A stretch of DNA of 5,863 nt, taken from the NCBI GenBank assembly GCA_945869245.1, contig CAMBOY010000197.1, positions 1 to 5,863 of the forward strand, in the 5' to 3' direction. Below, piece by piece: positions 5,529 to 5,863 of this stretch. Positions within the stretch are counted from its first letter, which is position 1; each line of letters begins with the position of its first letter. The notes beneath the pieces are model-generated. The model was given only the letters and a program-made list of their open reading frames with translations. It had not been told where the DNA came from and made no database searches. A program made the translations under genes and the position numbers. The DNA comes from Hydrogenophaga intermedia (GTDB lineage Bacteria > Pseudomonadota > Gammaproteobacteria > Burkholderiales > Burkholderiaceae_C).

Positions 5529-5863
5529 ATGTTCACTGCCGATCTCAAAGGTTTTCCGCTGGGCCAAGCGCCCTTGAGCCGCGCTGGTGTGGCCGCACAA
5601 AGCTGGCGCGTGCTGCATGGCGACTTGCCGTTGCCGCTGGCGGTGCTCAAAGACTCGGCGCTCAGCCACAACCTAGCCTGGATGCAGCGTTTTTGCGACG
5701 AGCGTCGCATCAGCCTCGCCCCCCATGGCAAAACCACCCTGTCGCCCGAACTCTGGCAACGCCAGCTCGGCGCCGGTGCCTGGGGCATCAGCCTGGCCAC
5801 GCTGTTTCAGGTGGGCCTGGGCGTGCAGCACGGCGTGCCGCGCATCATCGTTCCCAACCAGGT
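5529..5863 (+). CDS. PLP-dependent alanine-racemase-like / D-amino acid deaminase-type protein, 3' partial
   Basis: This is the first 111 residues of a fold-type III PLP enzyme related to the D-threonine aldolase / D-serine dehydratase (DSD1) group and to proteins annotated as amino acid deaminase. The stretch PLAVLKDSALSHNLAWMQRF (36-55) is the first barrel strand and helix. APHGKTTLSPELWQRQL (64 onward) contains the likely Schiff-base lysine, Lys68, equivalent in position to the PHxKTH lysine of D-threonine aldolases. GAGAWGISLAT then follows. Substrate cannot be settled from this part. The start at 5529 has GGAGGG (5519-5524) four bases upstream; an in-frame ATG at 5484 would add 15 residues but has only a weak site. 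A 180-base gap and the possible terminator separate it from pmdC, and nothing links it to protocatechuate breakdown. The reading frame is still open at the window end. Confidence 0.85.
   Translation, partial: MFTADLKGFPLGQAPLSRAGVAAQSWRVLHGDLPLPLAVLKDSALSHNLAWMQRFCDERRISLAPHGKTTLSPELWQRQLGAGAWGISLATLFQVGLGVQHGVPRIIVPNQ

Overview
The window looks like chromosomal DNA from a betaproteobacterium, most likely Comamonadaceae. That inference rests on the gene order and protein character of a Comamonas-type protocatechuate 4,5-cleavage (pmd/lig) operon and on GC-rich coding sequence (68% GC in a counted 60-base sample at 781-840). Genus cannot be fixed from this sequence alone. All recognised genes are on the + strand.

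Layout. (1) 1-2249 holds the end of a catabolic operon: 2-pyrone-4,6-dicarboxylate hydrolase (pmdD/ligI, 5' end outside the window), then the alpha and beta subunits of protocatechuate 4,5-dioxygenase (pmdA, pmdB), with 1-2 base gaps between genes. (2) 2250-2288 is a short control region with nested inverted repeats around TACCG/CGGTA half-sites. (3) 2289-2886 is a HigBA-type toxin-antitoxin pair in toxin-first order. (4) 2908-4374 encodes a 488-residue protein with an unrecognised N-terminal region, phenylalanine-rich pentapeptide-type repeats of strict 11-residue period, and two C-terminal membrane segments. Its first two thirds are clearly AT-richer than everything around it. (5) 4398-5348 resumes the catabolic operon with pmdC/ligC, the 4-carboxy-2-hydroxymuconate-6-semialdehyde dehydrogenase. 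(6) After a 180-base gap, a PLP-dependent alanine-racemase-like / D-amino acid deaminase-type gene starts at 5529 and runs off the window.

How the genes work together. PmdAB opens the protocatechuate ring, PmdC oxidises the resulting semialdehyde to 2-pyrone-4,6-dicarboxylate (PDC), and PmdD hydrolyses PDC to 4-oxalomesaconate. In the described Comamonas operon pmdD, A, B and C are consecutive. Here about 2.1 kb carrying higB, higA and the repeat/membrane protein lies between pmdB and pmdC. This three-gene cassette, with its own apparent operator, is the most interesting part of the window. It may be a simple addiction-module insertion, or a toxin-antitoxin pair with a membrane-linked third gene. 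The sequence alone does not decide between these.
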